A DNA stretch of 64,000 nt from Micromonospora sp. WMMA1947 (GTDB lineage Bacteria; Actinomycetota; Actinomycetes; Mycobacteriales; Micromonosporaceae), in assembly GCF_027497355.1 (NCBI RefSeq), contig NZ_CP114909.1, forward strand, positions 1,240,001 to 1,304,000, read 5' to 3'. Shown in pieces: positions 33,617-43,320 of the stretch (position 1 is its first letter; each line of letters opens with the position of its first letter). Under the pieces are notes generated by a model. It saw only the letters and a list, made by a program, of their open reading frames with translations, was not told the origin of the DNA and ran no database searches. The position numbers and the translations under genes are program-made.

Positions 33617-34843
33617 CTACTGCTTGTACTGCTTGAGCAGGCCGCGCGAGATGATCGTCTTCTGGATCTCCGAGGTGCCCTCGCCGATCAGCAGGAACGG
33701 CGCCTCGCGCATCAGGCGCTCGATCTCGTACTCCTTGGAGTAGCCGTAGCCGCCGTGGATCCGGAACGCCTCCTGGACCACCTCGGCGCAGTACTCGGAG
33801 GCGAGCAGCTTCGCCATGCCGGCCTCGACGTCGTTGCGCTGGCCGGCGTCCTTGAGCCGGGCCGCGTTGACCATGAGCGCGTGCGCGGCCTCGATCTTCG
33901 TACCCATCTCGGCGAGCTTGAACGCGACGGCCTGGTGCTTGGCGAGCGGCTGGCCGAAGGTGTGGCGCTGCTGGGCGTACGCGACGGCCAGCTCGAACGC
34001 CCGGATCGAGATGCCGCAGGCGCGGGCGGCCACGTTGACCCGGCCGACCTCGATGCCGTCCATCATCTGGTAGAAGCCGCGGCCGACCTTGTCCTCGCCG
34101 CCGAGCACGGCGGAGGCGGGCACCGTGACGCCGTCGAGCACCATCTCGGTGGTCTCGACGCCCTTGTAGCCCATCTTGTCGATCTTGCCGGGGATGGTGA
34201 GGCCGGGCGCGGTCTCGCCGAAGCCGGGCTCCTTCTCAAGCAGGAAGGTGCTCATGTTGCCGTAGACCGAGTCGGCCCCGGTGTCGGTCTTGACCAGGGT
34301 GGCCACCACCGACGAGTACGCGCCGTTCGTCAGCCACATCTTCTGGCCGTTGAGGACGTAGTTGTCGCCGTCGCGGACGGCCTTCGACTTGATCGCCGAG
34401 ACGTCCGAGCCGCACTCGGGCTCCGACATCGAGAACGCGCCGCGCACCTCACCGGTGGCCATCCGGGGCAGCAGCCGGGCCTTCTGGTCGGCCGAGCCGT
34501 GCTGGGAGATCAGGTACGCCACGATGAAGTGGGTGTTGACGATGCCGGAGATCGACATCCAGCCCCGGGACAGCTCCTCGACCACGAGGGCGTAGGTCAG
34601 CAGGGACTCGCCCAGGCCGCCGTACTCCTCGTCGATGGTGAGGCCGAACAGTCCCATCTCGCGCATGCCGTCGAGGATGTCGCTCGGGTACTCGTCGGCG
34701 TGCTCCAGCCGCTGCGCGTGCGGGATGATCTCCTTGTCGGCGAACTCCCGGACGGTTTCCAGGATCGACCGCTGCACGTCGGTCAGTCCGGGTGTCTGGG
34801 CGAGTCGGGCCATCTCAGCCTCCGGGGTCGGCGCCTTACTCAT
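33617..34843 (-). CDS. acyl-CoA dehydrogenase
   Basis: 408 aa, standard length. Features: FGLTIDEEYGGLGESLLTYA, the flavin loop GAFSMSEPECGSDVSAIKSK, KMWLTNGAYSSVVATLVKTD, VGRGFYQMMDGIEVGRVNVA and the C-terminal IHGGYGYSKEYEIERLMREA. It oxidises an acyl-CoA using FAD and electron-transfer flavoprotein. Chain specificity cannot be read. A TetR-type palindrome (34849-34866) lies just upstream of ATG 34843, so fatty-acid-type regulation is likely. Confidence 0.92.
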   Translation of the reverse strand: MSKAPTPEAEMARLAQTPGLTDVQRSILETVREFADKEIIPHAQRLEHADEYPSDILDGMREMGLFGLTIDEEYGGLGESLLTYALVVEELSRGWMSISGIVNTHFIVAYLISQHGSADQKARLLPRMATGEVRGAFSMSEPECGSDVSAIKSKAVRDGDNYVLNGQKMWLTNGAYSSVVATLVKTDTGADSVYGNMSTFLLEKEPGFGETAPGLTIPGKIDKMGYKGVETTEMVLDGVTVPASAVLGGEDKVGRGFYQMMDGIEVGRVNVAARACGISIRAFELAVAYAQQRHTFGQPLAKHQAVAFKLAEMGTKIEAAHALMVNAARLKDAGQRNDVEAGMAKLLASEYCAEVVQEAFRIHGGYGYSKEYEIERLMREAPFLLIGEGTSEIQKTIISRGLLKQYKQ

Positions 34844-34848
34844 GGGTA

Positions 34849-34866
34849 ACTGAACGCTCGGTCAGT
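34849..34866. promoter_or_regulatory. TetR-type operator upstream of the acyl-CoA dehydrogenase
   Basis: ACTGAACGCTCGGTCAGT, an 18-bp palindrome with perfect ACTGA/TCAGT ends and a near-symmetric centre, 6-23 bp before the ATG. Actinobacterial TetR regulators of fatty-acid genes bind sites of the form TGACCGAGCG/CGCTCGGTCA. Confidence 0.65.
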
Positions 34867-34985
34867 ATCGGCCCCGGGACCGGCCCCGCCAAGGTGACCA
34901 GTCCACACAACCGCTGTGAAAAGGTTCACCGCTGCGGGTAGCGTCCGCAAGTAAGAGGGCCGTTGACCTGGGGGAAGGGGCGCTG

Positions 34986-35387
34986 GTGACCGACGAGCAG
35001 CCACCGTCGCCGTACGAGCCGCCGTCGCACGGCCAGCCGTACGGGCAGCCGCAGTACGGCCAGCAGCACCCGCAGTGGGGCCAGCAGCCGCCGTACGCGC
35101 CGCAGCCGCCCTACGGCCAGTACGGGCCGCCCGGCCAGGGGCCGGGACCCCGTGGCACGAACGTGCTCGCCATCCTGTCGCTCGTCTTCGCGTTCGTCTT
35201 CGCGCCCGCCGGCATCGTCTGCGGCCACCTGGCGAAGCGGCAGATCCGGCAGACCGGCGAGGACGGCGACCAGCTCGCCAACTGGGGCCTGATCCTCAGC
35301 TACATCTTCACCGTGATCGGCATCCTGGTCTGCTGCGGCTGGATCGGGCTGGCGTTCTGGGCCAACTCCGACACCAGCACCTACTGA
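34986..35387 (+). CDS. DUF4190 small membrane protein with Gln/Pro/Tyr-rich N-terminus
   Basis: 133 aa. The first 58 residues are repeats of PYGQP / QYGQQ. Two membrane helices follow (NVLAILSLVFAFVFAPAGIV, LILSYIFTVIGILVCCGWIG) separated by GHLAKRQIRQTGEDGDQLAN, the DUF4190 signature. Function unknown. A similar protein is at 36398-36961. Start GTG 34986. Confidence 0.8.
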   Translation: MTDEQPPSPYEPPSHGQPYGQPQYGQQHPQWGQQPPYAPQPPYGQYGPPGQGPGPRGTNVLAILSLVFAFVFAPAGIVCGHLAKRQIRQTGEDGDQLANWGLILSYIFTVIGILVCCGWIGLAFWANSDTSTY

Positions 35388-35390
35388 CGG

Positions 35391-36146
35391 TCAGCGGAAC
35401 TGCGCCTCCCGGACGCTGTTGCCGCCGTCGACCACGAGCATCTGCCCGGTGATGTACGAGGCGGCCGGCGAGCAGAGGAACGCGATCGCCGCGGCCACCT
35501 CGTCCGGCGTGCCGGGACGCCCGACCGGCGTACCGAGGCCCTGCTTGATCTCCGCCATCGTGGACGCCGCCGTGTGGATGATGCCGGGCGCCACCGCGTT
35601 CACGGTCACCCCGTCGGCGATCATCTCCATCGCCAGCGCCCGGGTCAGCCCGACCACGCCGGCCTTCGCCGCCGCGTAGGCCGCCTCGGTGGGCAGCGCG
35701 TTGACCGGCCCGGCGGTGGCGGCCAGGTTGACGATCCGGCCCCAGCCCCGCTCGGCCATGCCGCCGATGAACGCCCGGCTGCACAGGAACGCGGTGGTCA
35801 GGTTGCGGTCGATCTCGCCACGCCACTCGTCGTACGTCAGCTGGGCCACCGGCCGCAGCACCTCCGGGCTGGCCCGGCTGGCCAGGCCCGCGTTGTTCAC
35901 CAGCACCTCTACGTCGCCGAGCTGCTCGGCCACCGCGTCGGCGAGCGCGCCCACCTCCGACTCGTCGGTGAGGTCGGCGACGAAACCGGTGACGCCCAGC
36001 TCGCCCGCGCGTTCGTGGATACGCCGGGTGGTGGACACGATCGCCACCCGGGCGCCCAGGTCGGACAGCCGGCGCGCGGTCGCGTACCCGATGCCGTCCG
36101 GGCTGCCCGCGCCGGTCACCAGCGCGACCCGGCCGTCCAGGCGCAT
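35391..36146 (-). CDS. short-chain dehydrogenase/reductase (FabG-like)
   Basis: 251 aa from ATG 36146. Classical [23 protein letters not shown] (cofactor loop), VNNAGLASR, the catalytic Ser/Tyr/Lys (AATAGPV...[11 protein letters not shown]), and [18 protein letters not shown](H)-dependent oxidation or reduction of an unknown alcohol/ketone. A leaderless-type CAGGAT lies 7 nt before an in-frame ATG at 36281, which would add a 45-residue low-complexity extension; I keep the family length but cannot decide. Confidence 0.85.
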   Translation of the reverse strand: MRLDGRVALVTGAGSPDGIGYATARRLSDLGARVAIVSTTRRIHERAGELGVTGFVADLTDESEVGALADAVAEQLGDVEVLVNNAGLASRASPEVLRPVAQLTYDEWRGEIDRNLTTAFLCSRAFIGGMAERGWGRIVNLAATAGPVNALPTEAAYAAAKAGVVGLTRALAMEMIADGVTVNAVAPGIIHTAASTMAEIKQGLGTPVGRPGTPDEVAAAIAFLCSPAASYITGQMLVVDGGNSVREAQFR

Positions 36147-36397
36147 GGTGGCCGGTTCCGGCAGCGGCGCCGGCCGTTCGGAGTCGGCGGGGCCGACCGG
36201 CTCGCCGCCGCGCGGGCGCCGCACCGACCCCGGCCGGCTCATGTCCCGTCGCGACCGACCCCCACGCGCGTCAAGTGCCATGCCGAGGATCCTGCCCGGT
36301 GCCGAGCGCACGGGCAACGCGCTGGCCGGAAAGGGGACGTCCGTGTCGCGCGCCGGGTGGCTACCCTGAGCGCGACCACGTACCTGGAGATGATCAG

Positions 36398-36961
36398 ATG
36401 ACCTATCCCCCACCGTCCGGTGGCTGGCAGGACCCGTTGGCGGCCGGACAGCAGTCGAGCCCGCCGGCCGACCCGATGACGCCGATGGCCGGCAACCCCA
36501 TCCCGACCCAGCCCACCTCGGCGGACCCGTACGCGTCTCCCGACCCGTACGCCGGCATGAAGTCCGCCGACCCGTACGCGGCGGCCGGTTACCCGCCGGG
36601 CGCCTATCCGCAGCCCGGCGGGTACCCGTCCCCGGCTGGTTACCCCGGATACGGGTACGCGCCCGGACCGAAGCAGAACGGCCTGGCCATCGGCGCGATG
36701 ATCGTCTCGATCATCGGGGCGCTCGGCCTCTGCGGTTACGGCCTCGGCGGCTACATCGGCCTGGTGGGCGCGATCCTCGGCCACGTGTCCCGTAAGCAGA
36801 TCAGGGAACGCGGCGAGGGCGGCGAGGGATTCGCCACCGCGGGCATCATCGTCGGCTGGATCTCCACCGCGCTGGCCGTGCTGGCCACCGCCGCCTTCGT
36901 GATCCTCATCATCTGGGCGGCCAACCAGGACTCGTCCGGCTACGGCAGCACGAACTACTGA
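36398..36961 (+). CDS. DUF4190 membrane protein with Pro/Tyr-rich N-terminus
   Basis: 187 aa. Residues 1-95 are Pro/Gly/Tyr-rich with ADPYA and GYP units. The C-terminal part has two membrane helices and the DUF4190 core [30 protein letters not shown] precedes ATG 36398. It appears to be a longer relative of 34986-35387, with an SDR gene between them on the other strand. Confidence 0.8.
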   Translation: MTYPPPSGGWQDPLAAGQQSSPPADPMTPMAGNPIPTQPTSADPYASPDPYAGMKSADPYAAAGYPPGAYPQPGGYPSPAGYPGYGYAPGPKQNGLAIGAMIVSIIGALGLCGYGLGGYIGLVGAILGHVSRKQIRERGEGGEGFATAGIIVGWISTALAVLATAAFVILIIWAANQDSSGYGSTNY

Positions 36962-36968
36962 ACTCGGC

Positions 36969-36996
36969 GGGCCGCCCCGCGAACTCGGGGCGGCCC
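36969..36996. terminator. bidirectional terminator
   Basis: GGGCCGCCCCG - CGAACT - CGGGGCGGCCC, perfect 11-bp stem, between the convergent DUF4190 and aldolase genes. Confidence 0.75.
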
Positions 36997-37003
36997 GGGC
37001 CGG

Positions 37004-37960
37004 TCACTCCGAGGGCGGGGTGAACGAGGACGTACGGGCCATGCCGGCGGCCCGGCCCTTCGCGGCGATCACCAGCGCCATCTTGCGGGACGCCTCGTCG
37101 ATCATCTCGTCGCCGAGCATCACCGCGCCGAGCTTTCCGCCCGCCTCCGAGGTGTAGTAGTCGTACGCGTCGAGGATCAGCTCGGCGTGGTCGTAGTCGG
37201 CCTGCGCCGGGGAGTAGACCTCGTTGGCGGCGTCGATCTGGCCGGGGTGCAGCACCCACTTGCCGTCGAAGCCCAGCGCCGCCGAGCGCTTGGCCACCTC
37301 GCGGAACGCGTCCACGTCCCGGATCTGCAGGAACGGACCGTCGATGGCCTGCTTGTCGTGCATCCGCGCGGCCATCAGGATGCGCATCAGGATGTAGTGG
37401 TACGGGTCACCCGGGTAGTCCGGGATCAGCGCGCCGACCACCAGCGACTTCATGTTGATCGAGGCCATGAAGTCGGCCGGGCCGAAGATGATCGTCTCGA
37501 CCCGGGGCGAGGCGCCGGCGATGGCGTCCACGTTCACCAGCCCGGCCGCGTTCTCGATCTGCGCCTCGATGCCGATCCGGCCCACCTCCAGGCCGAGCGT
37601 CTTCTCGATCTGGGTGAGCAGCAGGTCCAGCCAGTGCACCTGCTCGGCGTTCTGCACCTTCGGCAGCATGATGCAGTCCAGGTTCGCCCCGGCGCCCTCG
37701 ACCACCTCGATGACGTCCCGGTAGGTCCACGGCGTGGTCAGGTCGTTCACCCGGACCACGCGGGTCTTGCCCGTCCAGTCGCCCTCGTTGAGCGCGGCCA
37801 CGATGTTCTTGCGCGCGTCCGGCTTGGCCAGCGGGGCGACCGCGTCCTCCAGGTCCAGGAAGACCTGGTCGGCGGGAAGGCCCTGGGCCTTGCCGAGCAT
37901 TTTGACGCTGGAGCCGGGCACCGCCAGGCAGGATCGGCGGGGACGACCGACAGCGGTCAT
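37004..37960 (-). CDS. HpcH/HpaI-CitE family CoA-ester lyase
   Basis: 318 aa TIM barrel. Motifs: RRSCLAVPGSSVKMLGKAQG, VFLDLEDAVAPLAKPDAR (metal and catalytic region), RVVRVNDLTTPWTYRDV, LGLEVGRIGIEAQIENAAGL, IIFGPADFMASI and GKWVLHPGQIDAANEVYSP. This is the malyl-CoA / citramalyl-CoA lyase pattern. The exact CoA ester is uncertain. ATG 37960 follows GGAAGGAGCGCATCC. Confidence 0.87.
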   Translation of the reverse strand: MTAVGRPRRSCLAVPGSSVKMLGKAQGLPADQVFLDLEDAVAPLAKPDARKNIVAALNEGDWTGKTRVVRVNDLTTPWTYRDVIEVVEGAGANLDCIMLPKVQNAEQVHWLDLLLTQIEKTLGLEVGRIGIEAQIENAAGLVNVDAIAGASPRVETIIFGPADFMASINMKSLVVGALIPDYPGDPYHYILMRILMAARMHDKQAIDGPFLQIRDVDAFREVAKRSAALGFDGKWVLHPGQIDAANEVYSPAQADYDHAELILDAYDYYTSEAGGKLGAVMLGDEMIDEASRKMALVIAAKGRAAGMARTSSFTPPSE

Positions 37961-38051
37961 GGATGCGCTCCTTCCAGCGTCCGGCGCGGGTGCCGGCGCA
38001 GCGGTGGATTTCGAGAACTTAACGATCCCAAAGGGCGTGGTGACGCCACGG

Positions 38052-38057
38052 TAACCT
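38052..38057 (+). promoter_or_regulatory. -10 box of a leaderless promoter
   Basis: TAACCT, 6 nt, GTG 38064. Confidence 0.5.
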
Positions 38058-38063
38058 CGTGCC

Positions 38064-38909
38064 GTGACCGGGGTGAATGGACCTGTGGAAGATCTCACTG
38101 AGCGTCGGATCGTGGTGCTGACCGGGGCGAGCTCCGGCATCGGCCTGGCCGCCGCGGAGGAGCTGGCGCGCCGCGGCGACCAGGTGGTGCTGGTCGGCCG
38201 CGACCCGGCCCGGCTGCGCGCCGCGGGCGAGCGGGTCCGCGAGTGCTGCGGCGAGCAGCCGGAGCTGTTCCGCGCCGACTTCGCGGTGCTCGACGACGTG
38301 CGCGGGCTCGCCGAGCGGCTGCGCGAGCGGTACGACCGGATCGACGTGCTCGCCAACAACGCGGGCGCGATCGTGCTGGAACCGATCACCACGGTCGACG
38401 GTTTCGAGCTGAGCATGCAGGCCAACCACCTCGCCCCGTTCCTGCTCAGCAACCTGCTGCGAGACCGGATCGGGCGGATGGTGGTCACCGCCTCGGACGC
38501 CCACCGCAGCGGCGTGCTCGACCCGGACGACCTCAACTCCGCGCTGCGCTCGTACCGGCCGTTCCGCGCGTACGGCACCAGCAAGCAGGCGAACATCCTG
38601 TTCACCGCCGAGGCGGCCCGGCGCTGGCCGGAGGTGCCGGCGCACGCCTTCCATCCCGGCGTGGTGCGGACCCGCTTCGGCAACGAGAGCCGGATCGTGG
38701 CGCTCGGCATGCGGCTGCTGCCGTTCCGCAGCCCGGAGAAGGGCGCGGAGACGCTGGTGTGGCTGGCCTGCCAGGATCCGTCCCGGCTGACCGACGGCGG
38801 CTACTACGCGGACCGCAAGCCGCACCGGTCCCGGGCCAAGGCGGCCGACCCGGCGCTGGCCGCCCGGCTCTGGACGGCCAGCGCGAAGGCCGTCGGCGTC
38901 GACGCCTGA
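38064..38909 (+). CDS. short-chain dehydrogenase, retinol-dehydrogenase-like
   Basis: 281 aa. RRIVVLTGASSGIGLAAAEE (cofactor loop), NNAGAIVLEP, and the catalytic TASDAH...YGTSKQANILF, with AFHPGVVRTRFGNES and a long C-terminal helix region. This is the atypical SDR pattern of the retinol dehydrogenase / WW-domain oxidoreductase group. Substrate unknown. GTG 38064 is a leaderless start. Confidence 0.85.
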   Translation: MTGVNGPVEDLTERRIVVLTGASSGIGLAAAEELARRGDQVVLVGRDPARLRAAGERVRECCGEQPELFRADFAVLDDVRGLAERLRERYDRIDVLANNAGAIVLEPITTVDGFELSMQANHLAPFLLSNLLRDRIGRMVVTASDAHRSGVLDPDDLNSALRSYRPFRAYGTSKQANILFTAEAARRWPEVPAHAFHPGVVRTRFGNESRIVALGMRLLPFRSPEKGAETLVWLACQDPSRLTDGGYYADRKPHRSRAKAADPALAARLWTASAKAVGVDA

Positions 38910-38951
38910 GCGGGTCACCACGACCGCCGGTCCGCTGGGACACTCGACGCC

Positions 38952-39239
38952 ATGACGACGGGAAACGAGGTCCTGCTGGTTGCGCTCGTCGACCTGAGCG
39001 CCGACGTGGACGCCGGACAGCGGTACGAGGACGCGGTGCTGGCGCTGCTCGGCCGGCACGGCGGCGAGTTGCAACGGCGGCTGCGTACCGGCGACGGGGT
39101 GACCGAGGTGCACGTGATCCGGTTCGCCGCGCGCGCCGGGCTGGACGCGTTCCTTGTCGACCCGGACCGTGTCGCGCTGCGCGCCAAGCTCGGCGACGCC
39201 GCACCCGCCACCCGGGTGCTGGAGGTACGCGACGTCTGA
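38952..39239 (+). CDS. small alpha/beta protein of unknown function
   Basis: 95 aa beginning MTTGNEVLLVALVDLSADVD and ending RVLEVRDV, with an HGGELQRRLRTGDGVTEVHV segment. The strand-helix-strand pattern resembles ferredoxin-like dimeric barrels (DUF1330/EthD-like). GACACT lies 7 nt before the ATG. It follows the SDR gene by 42 bp on the same strand. Confidence 0.6.
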   Translation: MTTGNEVLLVALVDLSADVDAGQRYEDAVLALLGRHGGELQRRLRTGDGVTEVHVIRFAARAGLDAFLVDPDRVALRAKLGDAAPATRVLEVRDV

Positions 39240-39241
39240 GG

Positions 39242-41383
39242 TCACGACACGTGCACCGGGACGCTCGTCACCACCACGCCGGGCAGCGCGCGCAACGCCG
39301 CCCGGAGCCGCTGCTCGGCGCGGCTGTGCAGCAGCCGGTACCGACGTCGGCGCAGCACCACCTCCGGCACGATCACGGTGAGCGTCAGGTCCGGGTTCGC
39401 GGCGTGCAGCGCCTCCAGGTAGTGCGCCAGCGGCCCGATCACCGACCGGTACGGCGACACGATCGTTTCCAGCTTCAGGTGGTCGCCCCAGGCCTGCCAC
39501 TGTTCCCGGAACCGGTCCGCCTCGGCCTCCTCCGGGGCGAGGTGCACGGCGAGCGTGGGCCGCCCGAGTGAGGTCGCGTACGCCAGCGCGCGCAGCGACG
39601 CCCGGTTCAGCCGGGCCACCGGCACGACCACCAGGTGGCGTACCTGCTGGGGCAGTTCATCGCACTCGGCGGGCGGCGCGGACGGCGGCGGGTGCAGCGC
39701 CAGCGCGCGGTGCAGCCGGTCGTAGTGCCTGTGGATCCGGCGGAACAGCAGCACCAGCAGCGGCACGGCGAGCACCACCACCCAGGCGCCCTCGGTGAAC
39801 TTGGCGACCGCCGCGGTCAGCAGCACCAGCCCGGACAGCGCCGCGCCGACCGCGTTGACCGCGAGCCGGCGGCGCCATCCCGGCCCCCGGCGGCGCCGCC
39901 AGTGCACCACCATCCCGGTCTGGGACAGCGTGAACGCGAGGAACACACCGACCGCGTAGAGCGGGATCAGCCGCTCGGTGTGCCCGCCGAACGCGACGAA
40001 CACGACCGCTGCGGTCAGCGCCAGCGCCACCAGTCCGTTGCTGAACGCCAGCCGGTCGCCCATGTGCAGGAACCGGCGTGGCGCGTGCCCGTCCCGGGCC
40101 ATGAAGAACAGCAGCCGGGGGAAGTCGTTGAACGCCGTGTTCGCGGCGAGTAGCAGGATCAGCGCGGTGGTGGCCTGGAGGATCGCGTACCAGGGCCCGC
40201 TCGGGAACGTGACCCGGCCGAGCTGGGACAGCAGCGTCTCGTCCGCCCGGGGCACCAGGCCGTCGAGGTGGATCAGCCCGACCAGGCCGGCGAACAGCGT
40301 CACCAGCATGGCGACCATCCAGCCGAGCGTGGTCCGGGCGTTGCGCCACTCGGTCGGGCGGAACGCCGGCACGGCGTTGGAGACCGCCTCGATGCCGGTC
40401 ATCGACACCGCGCCGGAGGAGAACGCCCGCAGCACCAGCAGCAGGCCCAGGCCCTCGGCGGCGGGCACCGAGGGCGGCGGCAGCGGCGCGAAACCCCGCG
40501 AGGCGGCCTTCGCGTACCCCACCGCCAGCACCGCAACCAGCACCACCACGAACGCGTACGTGGGCAGCACGAAGATGTTCCCGGCGGTGCGTACGCCGCG
40601 CAGGTTCCCGGCCAGCAGCATGGCGATCACCAGCACGCCGAGCGGCACCGCCCACCGGTCGAGCCCGGGTAGCGCCGAGGTGACCGCGTGCACCCCGGCC
40701 GCGATCGACACCGACACGGTCAGCACGTAGTCGAGCATCAGCCCGGCTGCGGCGGCCAGTCCCGGCGTACGCCCGAGGTTGTCCCCCGCGACGATGTACG
40801 AGCCGGCGCCGTGCGGATAGGCCGGGATGGTCTGCCGGTAGGACAGGCCGACAGCGACCATCAGCACCACCAGCAGGGCGGCGAGCGGCAGGGCCAGACC
40901 GAGCGCGGCGCTCCCGGCCAGCACCAGCACCGCGAGCATCGCCTCCGGCCCGTACGCCACGGAACTGAGCAGGTCGGAGGAGAGCACCGGCAGCGCGACC
41001 AGTTTGCGCATCCGCTCGTACAGCACCGACGCGCTGGACAGCGGCGGCCCGAGCAGCGCCCGGCGTACCCGGGCGACCGACCGGCCGGTCCGGTCGCCGG
41101 GCAGGTCGGCCGCGCCGGTGGCGACCAGTTCGTCCGGCTGCGCCACGGTGAACATGTCGATCGGCGCCAGCCGCCCGAAGCGGGTCGGCGCCGGGTGATG
41201 GTCGTGCCGCCCGAGCGTCGGGTCGACCGGCAGGTCGTCGGCGCGGCGCGGGCCGTGCCAGCGCTCGCCGATCCGGCCGAGCGCCGCGCGTTCCTCGTCG
41301 CCGAGCGGCGGGAACTCGGCCGAGGGCGTGACGACGGTGCCCGTCTCCGCCGCGTCGTCCCGGTCCGCCCCCACCCTGAGCAC
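39242..41383 (-). CDS. KimA-like APC-family permease (putative potassium transporter)
   Basis: 713 aa. After a hydrophilic N-terminus of about 110 residues, the transporter core starts LVALPVLSSDLLSSVAYGPE and runs through about 12 helices (LSYRQTIPAYPHGAGSYIVA, FSSGAVSMTGIEAVSNAVPA). A C-terminal cytoplasmic domain of about 140 residues holds HLVVVPVARLNRASLRALAY. This layout matches B. subtilis KimA (YdaO), a potassium/proton symporter. Only 57 bp separate it from the next gene, so no ydaO riboswitch fits upstream. GTG 41383 may be too far upstream. Confidence 0.8.
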   Translation of the reverse strand: MLRVGADRDDAAETGTVVTPSAEFPPLGDEERAALGRIGERWHGPRRADDLPVDPTLGRHDHHPAPTRFGRLAPIDMFTVAQPDELVATGAADLPGDRTGRSVARVRRALLGPPLSSASVLYERMRKLVALPVLSSDLLSSVAYGPEAMLAVLVLAGSAALGLALPLAALLVVLMVAVGLSYRQTIPAYPHGAGSYIVAGDNLGRTPGLAAAAGLMLDYVLTVSVSIAAGVHAVTSALPGLDRWAVPLGVLVIAMLLAGNLRGVRTAGNIFVLPTYAFVVVLVAVLAVGYAKAASRGFAPLPPPSVPAAEGLGLLLVLRAFSSGAVSMTGIEAVSNAVPAFRPTEWRNARTTLGWMVAMLVTLFAGLVGLIHLDGLVPRADETLLSQLGRVTFPSGPWYAILQATTALILLLAANTAFNDFPRLLFFMARDGHAPRRFLHMGDRLAFSNGLVALALTAAVVFVAFGGHTERLIPLYAVGVFLAFTLSQTGMVVHWRRRRGPGWRRRLAVNAVGAALSGLVLLTAAVAKFTEGAWVVVLAVPLLVLLFRRIHRHYDRLHRALALHPPPSAPPAECDELPQQVRHLVVVPVARLNRASLRALAYATSLGRPTLAVHLAPEEAEADRFREQWQAWGDHLKLETIVSPYRSVIGPLAHYLEALHAANPDLTLTVIVPEVVLRRRRYRLLHSRAEQRLRAALRALPGVVVTSVPVHVS

Positions 41384-41440
41384 TTTCGTGCAAACCGGGC
41401 GGCCCGGTGGCCGGAACGGCGCGAGATCGCCCCGACCGGC

Positions 41441-42433
41441 TCAGTCGGGCGCGGTGCCGGGTCGCCGCGTCTGTTCCGCGTCGCCGAGCGGCGTCGGGTC
41501 GGCCGGTGCGGCGACCGGCGTGACGCGGCGACCGGCCCGCGCACCGCCGAGCACCACCACCGCCACGCCGGCCAGCAGCAGCGCCAGACCCGGCAGGGCC
41601 AGCGGCCGGGGCAACTGTCCCAGCCACACCCAGCCGATCAACGCCGCGCCGGGCGCCTCCAGCAGGATCAGCACGCTGACTGTGGTCGCGGAGACCCGGT
41701 GCAGGGCGTAGTTGAACATCGAGTGGCCGAGTAGTTGGGCGCCCGCCACCAGGGCGAGGATCGCCAGCCAGGTGGGGCCGTCGAAGCCGTGCAGGCGTAC
41801 CCCGCCGACCAGGCACACCACGAGCAGGACCGCCGCGCAGACGCCGTAGCAGACGGTGGTGTAGGTGGTGGTGCTGATGCTGGCCCGGGCCCGCTCGCCG
41901 AAGGCGGTGTAGACGGCCGCGAACAGGCCGCCGACCACGGCGAGCAGGTCACCGGCGAACGCCCGGCCGGAGACGCCGAAGTCGGCGCCGGTGGCCAGCA
42001 CCGCGCCGAGCACCGCCACCCCGATGCCGGCCCACACCGCCGCCGGCAGCCGCCGTCCCTGCCCACGGGCGATCAACCCCTGCCACACCGGCTGCGTCGC
42101 ACCGAGCGCGGTCGCGGCCGCCACCGAGGTGAGCTGCGCGCTCGGCATCCAGGTGGCGAAGTGGGCGGCCAGGGCGACCCCGGCGAGTACGCAGTAGAGC
42201 CCCTCGCGCCGGGCCGGCCCGACGGTCAGCGCGCGGAGTTCGGCGCGCCGCCGGATCAACGCGACCGGGCCCAGGACCGCCGCCGACAGCGCGGTACGCC
42301 AGAACGCCACCGCCAGCGCCGACGCGGCGGCGAACGCCACGAGCGGCGCCGAGGACGAGACCGACGCGACGGCCAGGGCGAGCGCGCCCACAGTCAGCGC
42401 GTCGATCGGCGGGCGTTGCGGAACGGTCGGCAC
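41441..42433 (-). CDS. EamA/DMT-family transporter
   Basis: 330 aa with ten hydrophobic helices in two EamA repeats (first about 10-140, second about 165-300; for example AAAALGATQPVWQGLIAR-type loops and EAPGAALIGWVWLGQ). Such proteins export metabolites. Substrate unknown. Start GTG 42433. It lies upstream of the KimA-like gene on the same strand. Confidence 0.85.
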   Translation of the reverse strand: MPTVPQRPPIDALTVGALALAVASVSSSAPLVAFAAASALAVAFWRTALSAAVLGPVALIRRRAELRALTVGPARREGLYCVLAGVALAAHFATWMPSAQLTSVAAATALGATQPVWQGLIARGQGRRLPAAVWAGIGVAVLGAVLATGADFGVSGRAFAGDLLAVVGGLFAAVYTAFGERARASISTTTYTTVCYGVCAAVLLVVCLVGGVRLHGFDGPTWLAILALVAGAQLLGHSMFNYALHRVSATTVSVLILLEAPGAALIGWVWLGQLPRPLALPGLALLLAGVAVVVLGGARAGRRVTPVAAPADPTPLGDAEQTRRPGTAPD

Positions 42434-42539
42434 GAACGGTAATCCTCACACGGACACCCGGCGGACACGGAACGTCAGCACTCGGTTACGATCATGCGTC
42501 CCGGCGATCTCCCCCCTCGACGTCCGGAGGCGTTCCCTC

Positions 42540-43235
42540 ATGCCCGGATTCCAGGCGGTGCTGTTCGACTTCTTCGGCACCCTGACCCATGGTGTACGGC
42601 GCGGAGCCGCCCACCGCGCCACCGCCGACCTGCTCGGCTGCTCCACCGAGGCCCTGGTGGAGGTGCTGGACAGCAGCTTCCACGAACGGGCAAGCGGATC
42701 CTTCGGGGACGCCGAGTCCACCATGCGCTGGGTCTGCGACCGGCTCGGCGTGCGCCCGTCCGACGCGGAGGTCCGCGCCGCCGTCGCCACCCGGCACCGG
42801 GCCGTACGCGCCGACACCCGGCTCCGCACGGAGGCGGTACCGGTGCTGGCCGCGCTGCGCCGCCGGGGCGTGCGCACCGGGCTGGTCAGCGACTGCACGC
42901 ACGAACTGCCGGCGTTCCTGCCACAGCTCGCCGTGGCGCCGCTGCTCGACGCCCAGGTCTTCTCGGTACGCCTCGGCCGCTGCAAACCGGACCCGGCGCT
43001 CTACCTGGCCGCCTGTTACCGCCTCGGCCAGCTCCCGGCCGACTGCCTCTACGTCGGTGACGGCGACAGCCAGGAACTGACCGGCGCGGAGCGGGCCGGG
43101 CTGAGCGCGGCCCGGCTTGCTGCCCCGGACCTCGCCGACCACGTGGTCCTCAACGCCGACCACGGCTTCGACGGACCGTCGTTGACCTCGCTGACGGATG
43201 TGCTCGACCTGCTCGACCCGGTCCCCGTCGCCTGA
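42540..43235 (+). CDS. HAD-superfamily hydrolase
   Basis: 231 aa. Motif I is FQAVLFDFFGTLTHGVRRGA: the nucleophile Asp9 is present, but the second Asp of the phosphatase D-x-D is Phe, as in haloacid-dehalogenase-type members. Motif II is GLVSDCTHEL, motif III LGRCKPDPALYLAAC, motif IV YVGDGDSQELTGAERAG. The hydrolysed substrate is unknown. GGAGGCGTTCCCTC precedes ATG 42540. Confidence 0.85.
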   Translation: MPGFQAVLFDFFGTLTHGVRRGAAHRATADLLGCSTEALVEVLDSSFHERASGSFGDAESTMRWVCDRLGVRPSDAEVRAAVATRHRAVRADTRLRTEAVPVLAALRRRGVRTGLVSDCTHELPAFLPQLAVAPLLDAQVFSVRLGRCKPDPALYLAACYRLGQLPADCLYVGDGDSQELTGAERAGLSAARLAAPDLADHVVLNADHGFDGPSLTSLTDVLDLLDPVPVA

Positions 43236-43250
43236 CCGGGCTTGTCGAAC

Positions 43251-43282
43251 GCGGCCCCGCCCGCCGGACGCGGCGGGGTCGC
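43251..43282. terminator. hairpin between convergent genes
   Basis: GCGGCCCCGCC and GGCGGGGTCGC pair over 11 bp with one G-T pair, between the HAD gene and the gene ending at 43321. Confidence 0.6.
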
Positions 43283-43320
43283 ATCGGGCGTCGGCCGCCT
43301 GACACCCCGGTGGTTCGCGG

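Noticed and set aside
27698..37960. A single ethylmalonyl-CoA-type catabolic cluster (MaoC, acyl-CoA dehydrogenase, CoA-ester lyase)
   Set aside because: The three genes are kilobases apart with unrelated genes between them; a common pathway is possible but not shown by the layout.
41384..41440. c-di-AMP (ydaO) riboswitch before the KimA-like gene
   Set aside because: Only 57 bp are available and no conserved riboswitch core is seen.
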